Below are positions 11,582 through 19,502 of a stretch of 23,321 nucleotides of DNA, piece after piece. Origin of the DNA: Hamiltosporidium magnivora (taxonomy: Eukaryota; Microsporidia; Dubosqiidae). Below the pieces are notes generated by a model. The model did not search any database. It was given only the letters and a program-made list of their open reading frames with translations, and was not told where the DNA came from. A program made the translations under genes and the position numbers. Where the stretch lies: contig PITI01000088.1 of NCBI GenBank assembly GCA_004325065.1, forward strand, positions 1 to 23,321, given 5' to 3'. How positions within the stretch are numbered: position 1 is the stretch's first letter; each line of letters begins with the position of its first letter.

Positions 11582-11596
11582 AAATATTTTTACATT
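11582..11596. repeat. Target-site duplication, left copy
   Basis: AAATATTTTTACATT occurs here and again, identical over 15 bases, at 11830-11844, exactly bracketing the GC-richer element between them. A duplication of this length is typical of insertion by target-primed reverse transcription. Confidence 0.8.
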
Positions 11597-11829
11597 CATT
11601 CATTCATCTTTGAGACTACAGCCCTGTGCAAACCTTGGCCTCCAATAGTAATATCGCCTACTGGTCTTTTTCCAGTGGGTTCGTTTACTTATTGGGTTTT
11701 GTAACAGGTAGTTTTAAAGCGTGGGTTGTTAGCCCTACGCCTCCCAATATGGAGTATCAGTCCCTTTTAGTCGCCTCTTACGGCAAGCTGAGAATACTCC
11801 AAACCAATTCTGCTCCCGGTATGGTGGGG
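11597..11829 (-). mobile_element. SINE/LINE-like retroposon insertion, copy 1
   Basis: This 233-bp block is much richer in G and C than its surroundings and is bracketed by a perfect 15-bp direct repeat. Read on the minus strand it starts CCCCACCATACCGGG, contains TAAGAGGCGACTAAAAG, GGGCTAACAACCC and GGAGGCCAAGG, and ends in a simple repeat tail (ATGA ATGA ATG) directly against the target duplication. A simple-sequence 3' tail and a long target duplication are hallmarks of non-LTR retrotransposition. A second, diverged copy lies at 22689-22922 on the plus strand and begins and ends at the same places, so this is a defined short element and not a random truncation. It has no intact coding sequence, so it must have moved using enzymes from elsewhere. 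From memory, the internal words resemble a repeat common in invertebrate, especially arthropod, genomes; that is recollection, not a search. A clear RNA polymerase III box pair is not visible. Confidence 0.75.
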
Positions 11830-11844
11830 AAATATTTTTACATT
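11830..11844. repeat. Target-site duplication, right copy
   Basis: The second copy of AAATATTTTTACATT, identical to 11582-11596. It marks the 5' side of the minus-strand oriented retroposon. Confidence 0.8.
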
Positions 11845-12658
11845 ATTGACAAAATATTATTCTACTCTAGGATTAACAAATTCGGTCACTAAAAATTTTG
11901 AACACATTTAGCGTGAACGATAACGCCAGCACAAAATAGTTTCTAACACAAAATATTTTGAATGTATTCTTATTATTTAATTTATTCCTTAAATATTTTT
12001 TAATTTAAAAACTGATTAAATCGAAATATTTATTCTTTTTAGGTAAATAAATTATATGTTTTGTTACGAAAAATTGATCCATTTATGAATGGAAACCATT
12101 ATCCAACGATATAAACACTTTATTCATTATGGTTTAGCAACTTATTAGTATATATTATACATTTACAATTTTTAAAATATTTTTAATTCATTTCTATCAT
12201 TTTACATAGCAATGCAGAAATTTAGTATTTTTGTAGGTTCTGTTTATTTCTAGTAAATATTTGAATTTGATATTATTAAAATATTTAAATCGACAGAATT
12301 TAAATAAAATAATTTTATAGTACTGTTATTTTATTTAGAATCCAAATATAATATTAGAATTCTCGTCTGCACAAGTTTATTGTAAATAAAATAAATAAAA
12401 AATAATCAATTCGTTATTTGTAGAAATTCTCTTTTGAATAAAGTCATTGTAAAAATACGAAATAAATAGGTCCAATTCGGTATTTAGAAGAATAAAAATT
12501 CTTTTTTAAATAAATTCAACAAAAAAATATAAAAATAATTTTTAAACCAGTTTTTAAATTAACTGATAAATAAAAAAAACAAAATCATTAAATATCTGAC
12601 ATTTTCTATATTACACTAATTGAATTCTATTTAAGGAATTAAATTTGATTAATTTATC
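11845..12658. other. AT-rich intergenic region upstream of the decarboxylase gene
   Basis: No gene is seen. The stretch ends in the promoter of the decarboxylase gene. A diverged tandem duplication within it is listed separately. Confidence 0.6.
12406..12540. repeat. Diverged tandem duplication, two units of about 65-70 bp
   Basis: Unit 1 (12406-12471) begins TCAATTCGTTATTTGTAGAA and unit 2 (12472-12540) begins CCAATTCGGTATTTAGAAGAA. Both continue with a TTCTTTTTTAAATAAA-like block and an AAAATA-rich end. They are clearly related but diverged, and lie 145-280 bp upstream of the decarboxylase start. AT-rich composition makes the later halves less certain. Confidence 0.5.
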
Positions 12659-12685
12659 TATAAATATATTCAGAAATTTCTACCC
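12659..12685 (+). promoter_or_regulatory. Promoter of the decarboxylase gene: TATA-like box plus CCC motif
   Basis: TATAAATA (12659-12666) lies 20-27 bp before the ATG; an AAATTT word follows at 12674-12679 and the trinucleotide CCC sits immediately before the ATG (12683-12685). A CCC motif just upstream of the start codon and AAATTT words close to it are signals described for microsporidian genes. Together they fix the start at 12686 and imply an extremely short leader. Confidence 0.65.
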
Positions 12686-13600
12686 ATGACGAGAAAAGAA
12701 GGAAGAGCTATTTCCCATCCAAACATAGCATTGGTAAAGTATTGGGGGAAAAAGGACATTGAGATGAATATTTCTTCTAACATGTCTGTGTCTCTTACTT
12801 TAAAGAATTTGGAAACTGTTACAGTTGTATCACCAAGTGAAGAAAAAAGAGACATTTTTATTTTAAATGGACATGAAAGGCCTATGAAGGAGAGAATGAT
12901 CAAAGTGATACAACTTTTCAAGAAGAGAGCAGGTGATGTATCGTATATAAAGATCGATTCGAAAAATAATTTTCCTGATTCTTGTGGATTAGCTTCTTCT
13001 GCTTCTGGATTTTCTGCCTTGGTAAAAGCACTTAATAACTTTTACGATTTAAATATTTCTACACCCGAACTTACAGAGATAGCAAGATATGGTTCAGGTA
13101 GTTCCAGTAGAAGTATTTATGATGGATTTGTATGCTTGGATGGTGTCAAATCATATAAGGTTTCTGACTGGGATGATATTAAAGTATTTGTAATTCTTTT
13201 GGAAGATACCGAAAAAAAAGTATCGAGTACAGAAGGAATGATTAGGTGCGCCAAAACAAGTAATCTTTACAATTTAAGATTGAAATATATTAATTACAAA
13301 GCCCAAGAAGCTATGGAATATATTAAAAATAAAGATTTTACAAATCTTGCTGTTCTTACCATGAAAGAGGCAAATGAAATACATGCTATATTTATGGATT
13401 CTTATCCACCTATTTGGTATTTGAATGGTAGAAGCTTTGAAGTAATCGATAAGGTGTTTGAATTAAATTCCAAATCGATTAAAGCAGCTTATACTTTCGA
13501 TGCAGGCCCAAATCCTTTTATTTTAACTTTAAGAAAAGATTTTGAAGAAATATTTAACCATTTTAAAAATCTTGGATTTAAAGTTATTGAAGCGCTCTAA
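12686..13600 (+). CDS. MVD1: Diphosphomevalonate decarboxylase
   Basis: The product catalyses the last step of the mevalonate route: ATP-dependent decarboxylation of mevalonate 5-diphosphate to isopentenyl diphosphate, the precursor for prenylation, dolichol and ubiquinone-type lipids. It belongs to the GHMP kinase superfamily and is expected in the cytosol. Seen in the 304-residue sequence: HPNIALVKYWGK at 11-22 with Lys18, SVSLTL at 34-39, the GHMP ATP-binding motif NNFPDSCGLASSASG at 94-108, GSGSSSRS at 136-143 with Arg142 at the substrate-binding position, VSSTEGM at 179-185, SYPPIWYLN at 239-247, and FDAGPN at 271-276 with Asp272 as the catalytic aspartate. All key residues are kept, so it should be active. 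Yeast and human enzymes are about 400 residues; this one is shortened, mostly at the C-terminus and in loops, as is usual for microsporidian proteins. The start is supported by the CCC motif directly before the ATG. It stands alone with no pathway neighbours. Confidence 0.97.
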   Translation: MTRKEGRAISHPNIALVKYWGKKDIEMNISSNMSVSLTLKNLETVTVVSPSEEKRDIFILNGHERPMKERMIKVIQLFKKRAGDVSYIKIDSKNNFPDSCGLASSASGFSALVKALNNFYDLNISTPELTEIARYGSGSSSRSIYDGFVCLDGVKSYKVSDWDDIKVFVILLEDTEKKVSSTEGMIRCAKTSNLYNLRLKYINYKAQEAMEYIKNKDFTNLAVLTMKEANEIHAIFMDSYPPIWYLNGRSFEVIDKVFELNSKSIKAAYTFDAGPNPFILTLRKDFEEIFNHFKNLGFKVIEAL

Positions 13601-14500
13601 TTAAAATTTTAGTCTCGTAAATATTTTTTAATTTCTTTAATAACTTTTAGAGAATTCTTTATCGTTAATGAACATCCCACTATTTAATTCCCTCTTATTT
13701 TTCAATTATGAAAATTTATGAATTTCTATTATTCTCAATGAATTTTCTTAATTATTCTTGGTTTTTATATTTGCTTCAATTTTTAGATTTTTTATGTTCT
13801 TCGAAATAATTTCATTATAAAGTCAAGTCTTTCTTAATGAATTTATTTTATCTCGTTTAAGTTTTATATAGTGTTTATTATAATTCTTTATAATAATATC
13901 TTCTTATTATATTCCGGTATCTCTCGAAATATTTTTATACTCTTTTCTATGGTGATTCTTCTTGTTAATTTTTTTCTGATTTCTCAGAGTTTATGAATTC
14001 TTATTTGATTTGATAAAGAATTATAATCAGAAGCCAAAAATATTTTTTCTCTATTTATTTAACTCTAAAACTTACAGTCATTTTTTTAAAAAAATACTGA
14101 AAGTTAATAAAAAAAACTAACATAAGAATATATTCGAATAAATAATTAAACACACTGTTTAATTGACAAAAAAAATATTTAAATTTACGATTTTAGTATT
14201 TCTTTTGGTTTTTCTAAATTTTTATTTTAAACTTTTTCTTGGAAAACTGAATACTAAAATACGATTTTAGTTATTTTGTAATTATCTGTAAAGTATACGT
14301 CAGATGTTTATATGATGGATTATAATTGTAACTAATTATCAAAGATTAGTTAACTGGAAGGTTTTTAATTTAAAAAACAGAAGTAAGAAAATTTAATAGC
14401 TTTCAAACTTTTATAATCAAATTTTTTTTAAAAAAATTCTTTGCAAAATAAAAAGAAGACGAATTATGTTTATTGAAGTGATTTTTTCTAACATTTTAAA
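13601..14500. other. Gene-free, pyrimidine-skewed intergenic region
   Basis: There is no supported gene. From 13601 to about 14060 the plus strand is strikingly T-rich with few A runs, so the minus strand is purine-rich like the sense strands of the real genes here; this could be a decayed minus-strand gene, but no frame stays open. A putative polyadenylation signal for the minus-strand gene at 14501 lies at 14469-14474 (AATAAA on the minus strand). Confidence 0.5.
14190..14260. repeat. Short inverted repeat with 49-base spacer
   Basis: ATTTTAGTATT (14190-14200) and its exact reverse complement AATACTAAAAT (14250-14260) flank a T-rich spacer, and the word ACGATTTTAGT appears both at the left arm and directly after the right arm. 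In AT-rich DNA an 11-base arm could be chance. Confidence 0.35.
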
Positions 14501-14956
14501 TCAATTTTTTTTGAAAACAAAATCTTTAACAAAATCATTTAGTGAGGTTTTTACTTTAGAAAATTGTTCTTTACTAGACACTGTATCATACTCGGAATAT
14601 TCAAGTACGGATATAAGATTACATATTCCATAATAATCTTTGAAACATTCAAATAATTTTATAACAAAATCTAGTTCGCTAAAACTATAAAAAATACTTA
14701 TTTCTGGTGTATTATCATAAGCCTCTAAATACTTAATAATTTTATCAGCAATGTCCTCATTAAATTCAAATGCATTCACTTTTATAATATTTTTATCGTA
14801 GTTAAACAATGCTATGTTGTTATTTATTTGTAGTATTTTAGATTTTACATCAAATGATATTTCTAAATTGGTTTGTTCTATTTTTACATTATATGGTATT
14901 TCTTTGTTATTTATTTGACCAATAAATATTACAAAAGAATTGTTTTCTATTGACAT
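14501..14956 (-). CDS. Hypothetical protein, possible Skp1/elongin-C-like fold
   Basis: A 151-residue acidic, soluble-looking protein with no signal peptide or membrane segment. I do not recognise it with certainty. Residues 57-83 (IIKVNAFEFNEDIADKII, then KYLEAYDNTP) and the following LDFVIKLFECFKDYYGICNLI (about 94-114) are arranged like the middle of Skp1 and elongin C, where a short strand is followed by a helix of the type ILxKVIxYxxxH, a P-containing linker, and a helix LFxLIxAANYLxIxxLL. The alanine-asparagine core of that last helix is not kept, so this is only a suggestion. If right, it would be an adaptor for a cullin-type ubiquitin ligase or kinetochore complex. The start is well supported: CCC lies 4-6 bases before the ATG and a TAATTTATA box 23-31 bp before it. 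An AATAAA sits about 30 bp after the stop. It faces away from the upstream tRNA gene but is on the same strand. Confidence 0.8.
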   Translation of the reverse strand: MSIENNSFVIFIGQINNKEIPYNVKIEQTNLEISFDVKSKILQINNNIALFNYDKNIIKVNAFEFNEDIADKIIKYLEAYDNTPEISIFYSFSELDFVIKLFECFKDYYGICNLISVLEYSEYDTVSSKEQFSKVKTSLNDFVKDFVFKKN

Positions 14957-14959
14957 GGT

Positions 14960-14987
14960 GGGTTGTTAATTATAACGGTATAAATTA
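14960..14987 (-). promoter_or_regulatory. Promoter of the small gene: TATA-like box plus CCC motif
   Basis: On the minus strand, TAATTTATA (14987-14979) lies 23-31 bp and CCC (14962-14960) 4-6 bp before the ATG at 14956. The layout matches the decarboxylase promoter and supports both the start and the reality of the gene. Confidence 0.6.
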
Positions 14988-15168
14988 TATTTTTAATTGG
15001 CAAATCAAATTTTATAAATTATAAAAAGTTGGAAATTGTAAAAAAAAGTATTTTACGAATTTTGATTTACAAAAATACTTCTTAGAATTTTTTTACGTAT
15101 TTTGTAAAAAAAACTTATTAAATACTTTTACAGTTACTAATATAGAAGAAGGGTGTTGAAGGTTTGGC

Positions 15169-15175
15169 AAAAAAA
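15169..15175 (-). terminator. RNA polymerase III terminator of the tRNA gene
   Basis: Seven T residues on the minus strand follow directly after the tRNA's discriminator base. A run of four or more T is the standard polymerase III stop. Confidence 0.85.
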
Positions 15176-15249
15176 AGGCTTCCACGGGATTCGAACACGT
15201 GACCTTTCCCTTACTAGGGGAACGCTCTAACCAACTGAGCTAGAAAGCC
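15176..15249 (-). tRNA. tRNA-Thr (anticodon AGU)
   Basis: On the minus strand the 74 bases fold as a cloverleaf. The acceptor stem is GGCTTTC with GGAAGCC (one G-U pair), the D arm GCTC-AGTTGGTTA-GAGC, the anticodon arm TTCCC-CTAGTAA-GGGAA, the variable loop AGGTC, and the T arm ACGTG-TTCGAAT-CCCGT, with U as discriminator base. The anticodon AGU (15213-15215) reads ACU and, after inosine modification, ACC and probably ACA threonine codons. There is no intron and no encoded CCA. The internal B box GTTCGAATC is present. The T stem holds one U-C mismatch at its fourth pair; otherwise the stems are intact, so the gene is probably functional. It is the only RNA gene I find in the window. Confidence 0.95.
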
Positions 15250-15599
15250 ATTAACTATGAATAATTTACTATATAATTTCTATCTACAAAGACTATTTAT
15301 AATAAACATAAACCTCAGTAAGCATGAAAGTGTTACGACCGAATACTTAAATTAAGAACCATAGAATCTAGATAAAAGATCAAAATAAAAGAAATAGGTC
15401 AAAAATTTAGGAAAAATAGAAAATATAAAGGAAATTTCTGCCAAAGGTAAATTATAATGAAATATAAAGAAAATGATCTAGTTTTAAATTTCTATTTTAA
15501 TTATAACTGAATAGATATACAGGACCTTTATTTAAACTTAATTCTTATTGATTCAAGATTCACTTCAAATAGGTGAAACTGAAAAACTTAGGAAGTATG
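15250..15599. other. AT-rich intergenic stretch
   Basis: I see no gene, RNA or repeat here between the tRNA and the possible retroelement start. Confidence 0.6.
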
Positions 15600-16050
15600 A
15601 CCTGGTAGCCAATGAGCTGGGTTTTATTTATAAGTGTAGTTTTGAGATAATCTCTTATGTGATGACCTGGACGGCATCGTGACCAAATACCATAAATCAC
15701 ACCTTAAAAGACTATAAATACCCATGAATGTAGAGGCATACATTTAGTCTATAGTACTTAATAAAACAGTCGAAACAATTTCCTTTGATCGACGAAGAGG
15801 ACTTGAGTCAGCACCAAATGTCGAAAAGAGCGTCAATGTGTGTTGTTATGAGAGCAGAGATGCATGAGAAACCAACATCCCTTTTGAAACAAGCGAGTAG
15901 AGAGGAAAATGGTGCAAAAAATTTAAAAACAAAAAATCATACATCCCTTATTTCAAAAGGAGGAACCGACGATAAATATAGATAAAGAGTCAGAGTTGGA
16001 AGAAGAAACAACTTTGGTGAAAAGGGTAGAAGAAAATGCATAAAAATCTT
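15600..16050 (+). other. Possible decayed retroelement start (promoter-like block plus broken reading frame)
   Basis: This block is richer in G and C than its flanks. ACTATAAATACCC (15709-15721) is followed about 45 bases later by TTAATAAAAC (15759-15768), a TATA-to-AATAAA arrangement seen in LTRs of Ty3/gypsy elements. An open frame follows at 15785-15985 (66 codons, charged, MIDEEDLSQHQMSKRAS at its start), and a second frame carries on as EEPTINIDKESELEEETTLVKR to a stop near 16040, as if one frameshift had split an N-terminal gag-like or other charged protein. I see neither a primer-binding site nor a second LTR, and no domain. A decayed ordinary gene is equally possible. Confidence 0.25.
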
Positions 16051-16500
16051 CAAGCCACTTTTACCCAGAATTTTATTAAATAAAATTCTTATTGATTTAA
16101 TATAATTATAACAGATTTTAGATTTACATGAATCTAATGATAAAGTATTTACTTCCCAACACTTTTCTTATTGTTAATTGATAAATAAACCACTTATTAC
16201 GATATATTCTAAGTGTATGATCATATTGTTTATGTCTTATCTAATATTGTCTATAATTGATAAAAAAACGGCTTACTAATATGCTTTGAATTTACATATC
16301 ACTTTAAGTAATATTTAGACTTTCTTTGAAAATCAATGTTTAATATGTCTAATTGTTTTTATATAACTATCAATTATTATTATTTTATAGTAGCTTTGTT
16401 CAAAGATAAACTCTTTATAATCTTTTGAAGTAATAAACATGTATAATAAAATCAATTTATGCTTTAAAGTACAAATAATTAATTCTTTTGCGAAATTCGG
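16051..16500. other. AT-rich intergenic stretch
   Basis: I see nothing supportable here. Confidence 0.6.
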
Positions 16501-17260
16501 TTAGTGGAGGGTGGATTACCACAAAAAAACTTTCTACTTGGCAAGAAATATTTGAAACTGGTGTGAAGATCATAGTTTGGATTTTTTGTAGAAATAAAAC
16601 CACACTAAAGTTTCGGCATGAATTGGATTTGTATGAGGAGATCTACTAAATAGCGATACTTTTTCTAAAAATTTAATTTTTAGTTTTTTATGTAACTAGA
16701 TTGAAGAAGGTAGCTAAGATTGTAGGTAATCGTTATGTAAAGCGTAGAAAAATGGTTTTGGTCACAGAGGTTTGAAGATTTCGCACCTGTATATATAAAA
16801 AATGAAATAATTTAAAGCATAGAAAGCTAAGTAGCAGGTTATACATTTTTGTATGACAATGCAGTGTCTAGGTAGACTCCATATAAGTCTCTGAATATAT
16901 CTTGGCCAGGTGTTTATTGAGCTCATAAAGTGTAGTGTAGGTGAAAATACTGTGTAGTATTGGGGGCCCTAGGTGGTTTTGATCTAAGATCAAACTCCAT
17001 GCAACCAACATAACCGAATTCCGGGCAACTGCATCGCTCATTAATTAGTTTATAAATATCTTTTAGGTGAAAGGAGTAGAAATGTAGGTATCTTATGAGG
17101 TACTGATAGAGCTTCGAGTGTACAGTAATTTACTTTAACCTTAGAACTGCATCAATATCATGAAAACGAAATAACACTTGCCACCTTTTTAAAAAGATGT
17201 GATACTTTTTAATAAAGCACTTTTAAATTTTGAGAAATATGCTAGAATAATATAAGCTTT
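16501..17260 (+). repeat. Dispersed repeat AB, copy 2 (nearly full length)
   Basis: This is one of the two most complete copies of the repeat. Part A (16501-about 16800) matches the right edge of the window (23148-23321), the minus-strand copy at 19430 and copy 5 at 6539. Part B (about 16830-17260) matches the left edge (1-455) and the minus-strand copy. The order A then B is the same in copies 2 and 3, so it is a single element of roughly 0.7-0.75 kb. In one frame part A reads open for about 40 residues from 16521 (starting TKKLSTWQEIFETGVKII and ending LDLYEEIY before a stop at 16647), and the right-edge copy keeps the beginning of that frame, hinting at former coding sequence. A dead DNA transposon is my best guess; no terminal inverted repeats or target duplications are evident. 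Confidence 0.75.
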
Positions 17261-18718
17261 AGAAGGCACTAGAATTGTCTTGTTATTTCAATCAAACAAT
17301 TAAGTTTAATTCAATACTATTGATATTTATATAGAAATAGCTTTTCTATATTTATCACTTTTTTCGTCGAGTAAATATTCCTAAAACTACCTTAAAAATA
17401 TAAATATGTCGAATATATTACTTGTGTAGATATTAAATGTTTAGATAAAATATTTTAAAATAGTTAAATACCACTATTAAAGTGATATTCGCTCAAAGGA
17501 ATGGTACATTAAACAATAACATATTTTATATAAATTAATAAGAATTTAGATAAAAATTAAACGGTATTAGTTTAAAATATTACTGATTTTCAAATGAAAC
17601 TATATTTAGAAAAAAAAGTACTGAGATTCGTTTTAATAGAAGAATAAAATAGCCCACTTAAATGCATAATTAAATATAGAATTTTAAATCTGTAAACATA
17701 TAAATAAATATTGAATTCCTTGTTAAATTTATTCAAGCGTTAAGTTTAATGTTTTTTTTGCATACAATACTTCTTAACCACCTTACTGCCCTTACTATAA
17801 CTTGCACAGTTTTTAAATTTTCATCAAATATTTTCGGCAGTTGTAATGCCCAAAATTATGTTTTTGACATTTCGCCTCATCTACTCAACATTATATTACT
17901 CATCTTTATTTTTTTGTAAAAATAAAGCGCTGCATGTTTCTCGGCTTTCTGTAAGGTATATATTAATGATTTATTTCTTCTTTCGTTAGACTTTAGCCCT
18001 GGCTCTAGGGCTCTTCATCGACCAAGGAAATTTTTTCGATTCCTTTTGGATATTTTCGACTGTACATACCCATCAATTAGTATAAAAATATTAGGATTCA
18101 TAGGGCTTATATTATGGTAATTTGTAAAAATATTACCAAGGTGTATCACAAATAAATATTCCCACACCACTTTATATATTATATCAAATGAATATTTTGG
18201 TGATTATTCAAACTTTCGTAGTTTCACAGTTTTAACATTTTGAAGCGAGTCTAATCGAATAAGTCTTTCATTTGTAAGTGGAATAATATTCTATTTTTTA
18301 TTCTATAAAAAAATATTCGATCTATTATTGCTAATTATGGCAAATTTTTAATTCTGATATCCAATCATATTTTATAGTCATAATTAAGAATCTCTGAACT
18401 GAGTGATTTCTAATCTATTTCTTAGGCTTGGTTTGAATTCATTTAGGAATTGTATATATTGAAATGGAACTATATAATTATGGCGTTAAATATAGAATGC
18501 CGAGCAGGTTCTCACATCTAGTTGCTAATTATTTTGTTCATATTCTAAATTGACCTTGTATTGACAGTTTTATTATTTCAATAATACATTTAGATCTTGG
18601 ATATAACAGAAAATACTCTTCTCGCGTGGCTTGGTGGTATTTTTATTGCGCTATTATGAAGAACATTAATATACAGTGGCTAAATATTTAAGAAAGATAA
18701 TACAATAAGAGAATTGTA
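17261..18718. other. Gene-free stretch between inverted repeat copies
   Basis: I see no gene. There is a small hairpin AGCCCTGGCTCTAGGGCT near 17995-18012 in a slightly GC-richer patch (about 17930-18060), without a neighbouring gene or T run that would make it a terminator. The two facing copies of repeat AB flank this interval. Confidence 0.5.
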
Positions 18719-19430
18719 ATCCAATAAACATCACATCTTTATATACAGTACATATGCTATATTGTTTTCATGACATTAACACCGTTCTAGGTTTTACATA
18801 TGACTGCTGCCCGCACTCCACAGTATCCCTTAGATACCTATATCTCAAAGCCTTTTATCTAAAAAGTGAATAGCCCGAATTAATGAGCGAGACAGTTATC
18901 CGAGATTCGTTAATGTTCGTGCATGAAGTGTGATCATGGGTAAAACTCATCCTGGGCTCCTTAGATAAGCAGCATTCTCACTTACTCTATAGATTACGAG
19001 CCCAATAGACATCCTGCTAAGATATATATCGGCGACTCACATGGGATATATAGACAGTGCAATGTCATACCAACAGATATAACTATCCTCTTAGCTTTAT
19101 GAGCTTTAACGGGGTTTATTTTTATATCTCGTAGGCGCTAAGATCTCCATCCCGAGAAAGCAAGGATAGGTATTCATGTTTTTACATGGCAATTATTTAC
19201 AATTTCAGCTGCAATTTTTGATCTGGTTACATAAAAAACAAAAAATAAATTTGTAGAAAAGGTTTCGCAATTTCTTAGACCTTTTCTTCATCATATAAAT
19301 CCGATGGAAAAACCAAAAATATAGTGTGGTTTTATTCGGTCCGTAAATACAAAAAAAGGATCTTTGCACCCATTTCACATACTCATTGCTAAGCAGATAG
19401 TTTTTTGTGTGGTTATCCTCGCTCCACTAT
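18719..19430 (-). repeat. Dispersed repeat AB, copy 3 (nearly full length, inverted)
   Basis: Read on the minus strand from 19430, this copy begins GTGGAGCGAGGATAACCACA, runs through part A (ACTATCTGCTTAGCAATGAG near 19400, GAATAAAACCACACTA near 19340, ACAAATTTATTTTTTG near 19240), then part B from about 19135 (GAGATATAAAAATAAA, GGTATGACATTGCACTGTCT) to about 18719. It is inverted relative to copy 2 and lies about 70 bp beyond the stop codon of the haspin gene, so it could affect that gene's 3' end. It is the best copy for defining the element's 5' limit. Confidence 0.75.
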
Positions 19431-19487
19431 TCAAAGATAGTAACTGTTAGAATAAAATATCAAACTAAATATAATTTATTTTAAATT

Positions 19488-19493
19488 TTTATT
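19488..19493 (-). promoter_or_regulatory. Putative polyadenylation signal of the haspin gene
   Basis: AATAAA on the minus strand begins 10 bp after the TAA stop codon, giving a short 3' end typical of microsporidian transcripts. Confidence 0.5.
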
Positions 19494-19502
19494 AGACTAT
19501 TT

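Noticed and set aside
11626..11892. 88-codon open frame on the plus strand
   Set aside because: It lies mostly in the retroposon, antisense to it, and runs out through the target duplication into flanking DNA, so it is a by-product of the insertion.
12670..12921. 83-codon open frame on the minus strand over the decarboxylase start
   Set aside because: Antisense shadow of the decarboxylase gene.
17930..17960. TTTCTCGGCTTTCTG resembling the start of U2 snRNA
   Set aside because: The U2 branch-point pairing sequence and Sm site do not follow, so the match is only a short word.
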